This document shows positions 5,680 through 5,920 of a stretch of DNA of 5,920 bases, piece after piece. Each line of letters starts with the position of its first letter. Within the stretch, counting starts at the first letter, position 1. Origin of the DNA: an uncultured Bacteroidota bacterium (GTDB lineage: Bacteria > Bacteroidota > Bacteroidia > Chitinophagales > Chitinophagaceae); contig CAIVHI010000085.1 of the NCBI GenBank assembly GCA_903905685.1, positions 1-5,920 on the forward strand. Reading direction: 5' to 3'. The translations under genes were made by a program, and so were the position numbers. Under the pieces are notes generated by a model. It worked only from the letters and a program-made list of their open reading frames with translations, did no database searches and was not told where the DNA came from.

Positions 5680-5920
5680 CTACCTTACCGTCTTCTTCCG
5701 GTTCCGCTCATAATCATCGAATACGAACTCGCCCAATCCGTCGAGGGTGCTATAGAAGGCTTTGCCTTGGTTCACTTCGGTGAACTCGCGAACGAATTCC
5801 TGTAGGTAGGGGTCTTGGGCAATCATGAAGGTGATGACGGGTATCTTTTGCTTTCGCAACAGGCCCGCCAGGTTGAGCGTCTTGTTGAGAATTTTGGAGT
5901 CTATGCCGAAACTGTTTTTG
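5680..5920 (-). CDS. C-terminal part of a von Willebrand factor A domain protein (5' end outside window)
   Basis: The minus-strand frame is open from the right edge to a TAG at 5680-5682 and gives 79 residues. They read through SFGIDSKILNKTLNLAG, RKQKIPVITFMIAQDPYL, FVREFTEVNQGKAFYST and LGEFVFDDYERNRKK. This matches the C-terminal half of the uncharacterised bacterial VWA family in which a helix, a beta strand ending in an acidic residue before PYL, and a final GRAF-like strand close the fold, with a basic tail. Such proteins are often encoded beside a MoxR or magnesium-chelatase-type AAA+ ATPase. That partner would lie outside the window, so it is an inference. The metal-binding DxSxS motif is also outside. 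No signal for a terminator was found in the 5567-5679 gap, which is C-rich and pyrimidine-rich on the + strand and otherwise featureless. Confidence 0.85.
   Translation of the reverse strand, partial: KNSFGIDSKILNKTLNLAGLLRKQKIPVITFMIAQDPYLQEFVREFTEVNQGKAFYSTLDGLGEFVFDDYERNRKKTVR

Noticed and set aside
5478..5805. Open frames on the + strand after and overlapping the HTH gene, one of which might have been a hipA remnant
   Set aside because: Their translations show no HipA kinase motifs, and from 5680 they lie opposite a convincing VWA coding frame.

Overview
The window comes from a member of the Bacteroidota with a moderately GC-rich genome. The main evidence is two intergenic matches to the Bacteroidota -7 promoter element TAnnTTTG, both correctly placed upstream of genes, together with start sites that lack strong Shine-Dalgarno sequences. 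The protein types (a Bacteroidota-style XseA, a mitochondrial-like E2 with an ETDKATMEV lipoyl site) agree with this. Genus cannot be read from the sequence.

Layout from left to right. Positions 1-1183 (+) hold the 3' part of xseA and the complete xseB, the two subunits of exonuclease VII, overlapping by 11 nt. Positions 1188-3578 (-) hold a complete molybdate ABC transporter operon, transcribed modA, modB, modC (binding protein, permease, ATPase). It converges on xseB with only 4 bp between the two TAG stop codons. Upstream of modA is a candidate promoter and a leader of about 150 nt that can fold into a GC-rich branched structure resembling no riboswitch class I could recognise. Positions 3861-5126 (+) hold a complete single-lipoyl-domain pyruvate dehydrogenase E2 gene with its own promoter and a strong terminator at 5149-5194.

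Right after that terminator is the most unusual stretch. Four 18-bp palindromes of the form TATACC-N6-GGTATA have centres exactly 41 bp apart, and the last ends 2 bp before the ATG of a small HipB-like helix-turn-helix gene (5348-5566). The arrangement resembles the four-operator control region of the E. coli hipBA toxin-antitoxin operon. Here, however, no hipA follows, and the HTH protein has changes at several family-typical positions. This looks like an orphan or decaying antitoxin that has kept intact operators. The window ends with the C-terminal 79 residues of a von Willebrand factor A domain protein on the minus strand (5680-5920).

The units are mostly independent: DNA repair (exonuclease VII), molybdate uptake (ModABC), central carbon metabolism (PDH E2), a toxin-antitoxin remnant, and a VWA protein. 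The two places most worth following up are the 41-bp-phased operator array and the modA leader.
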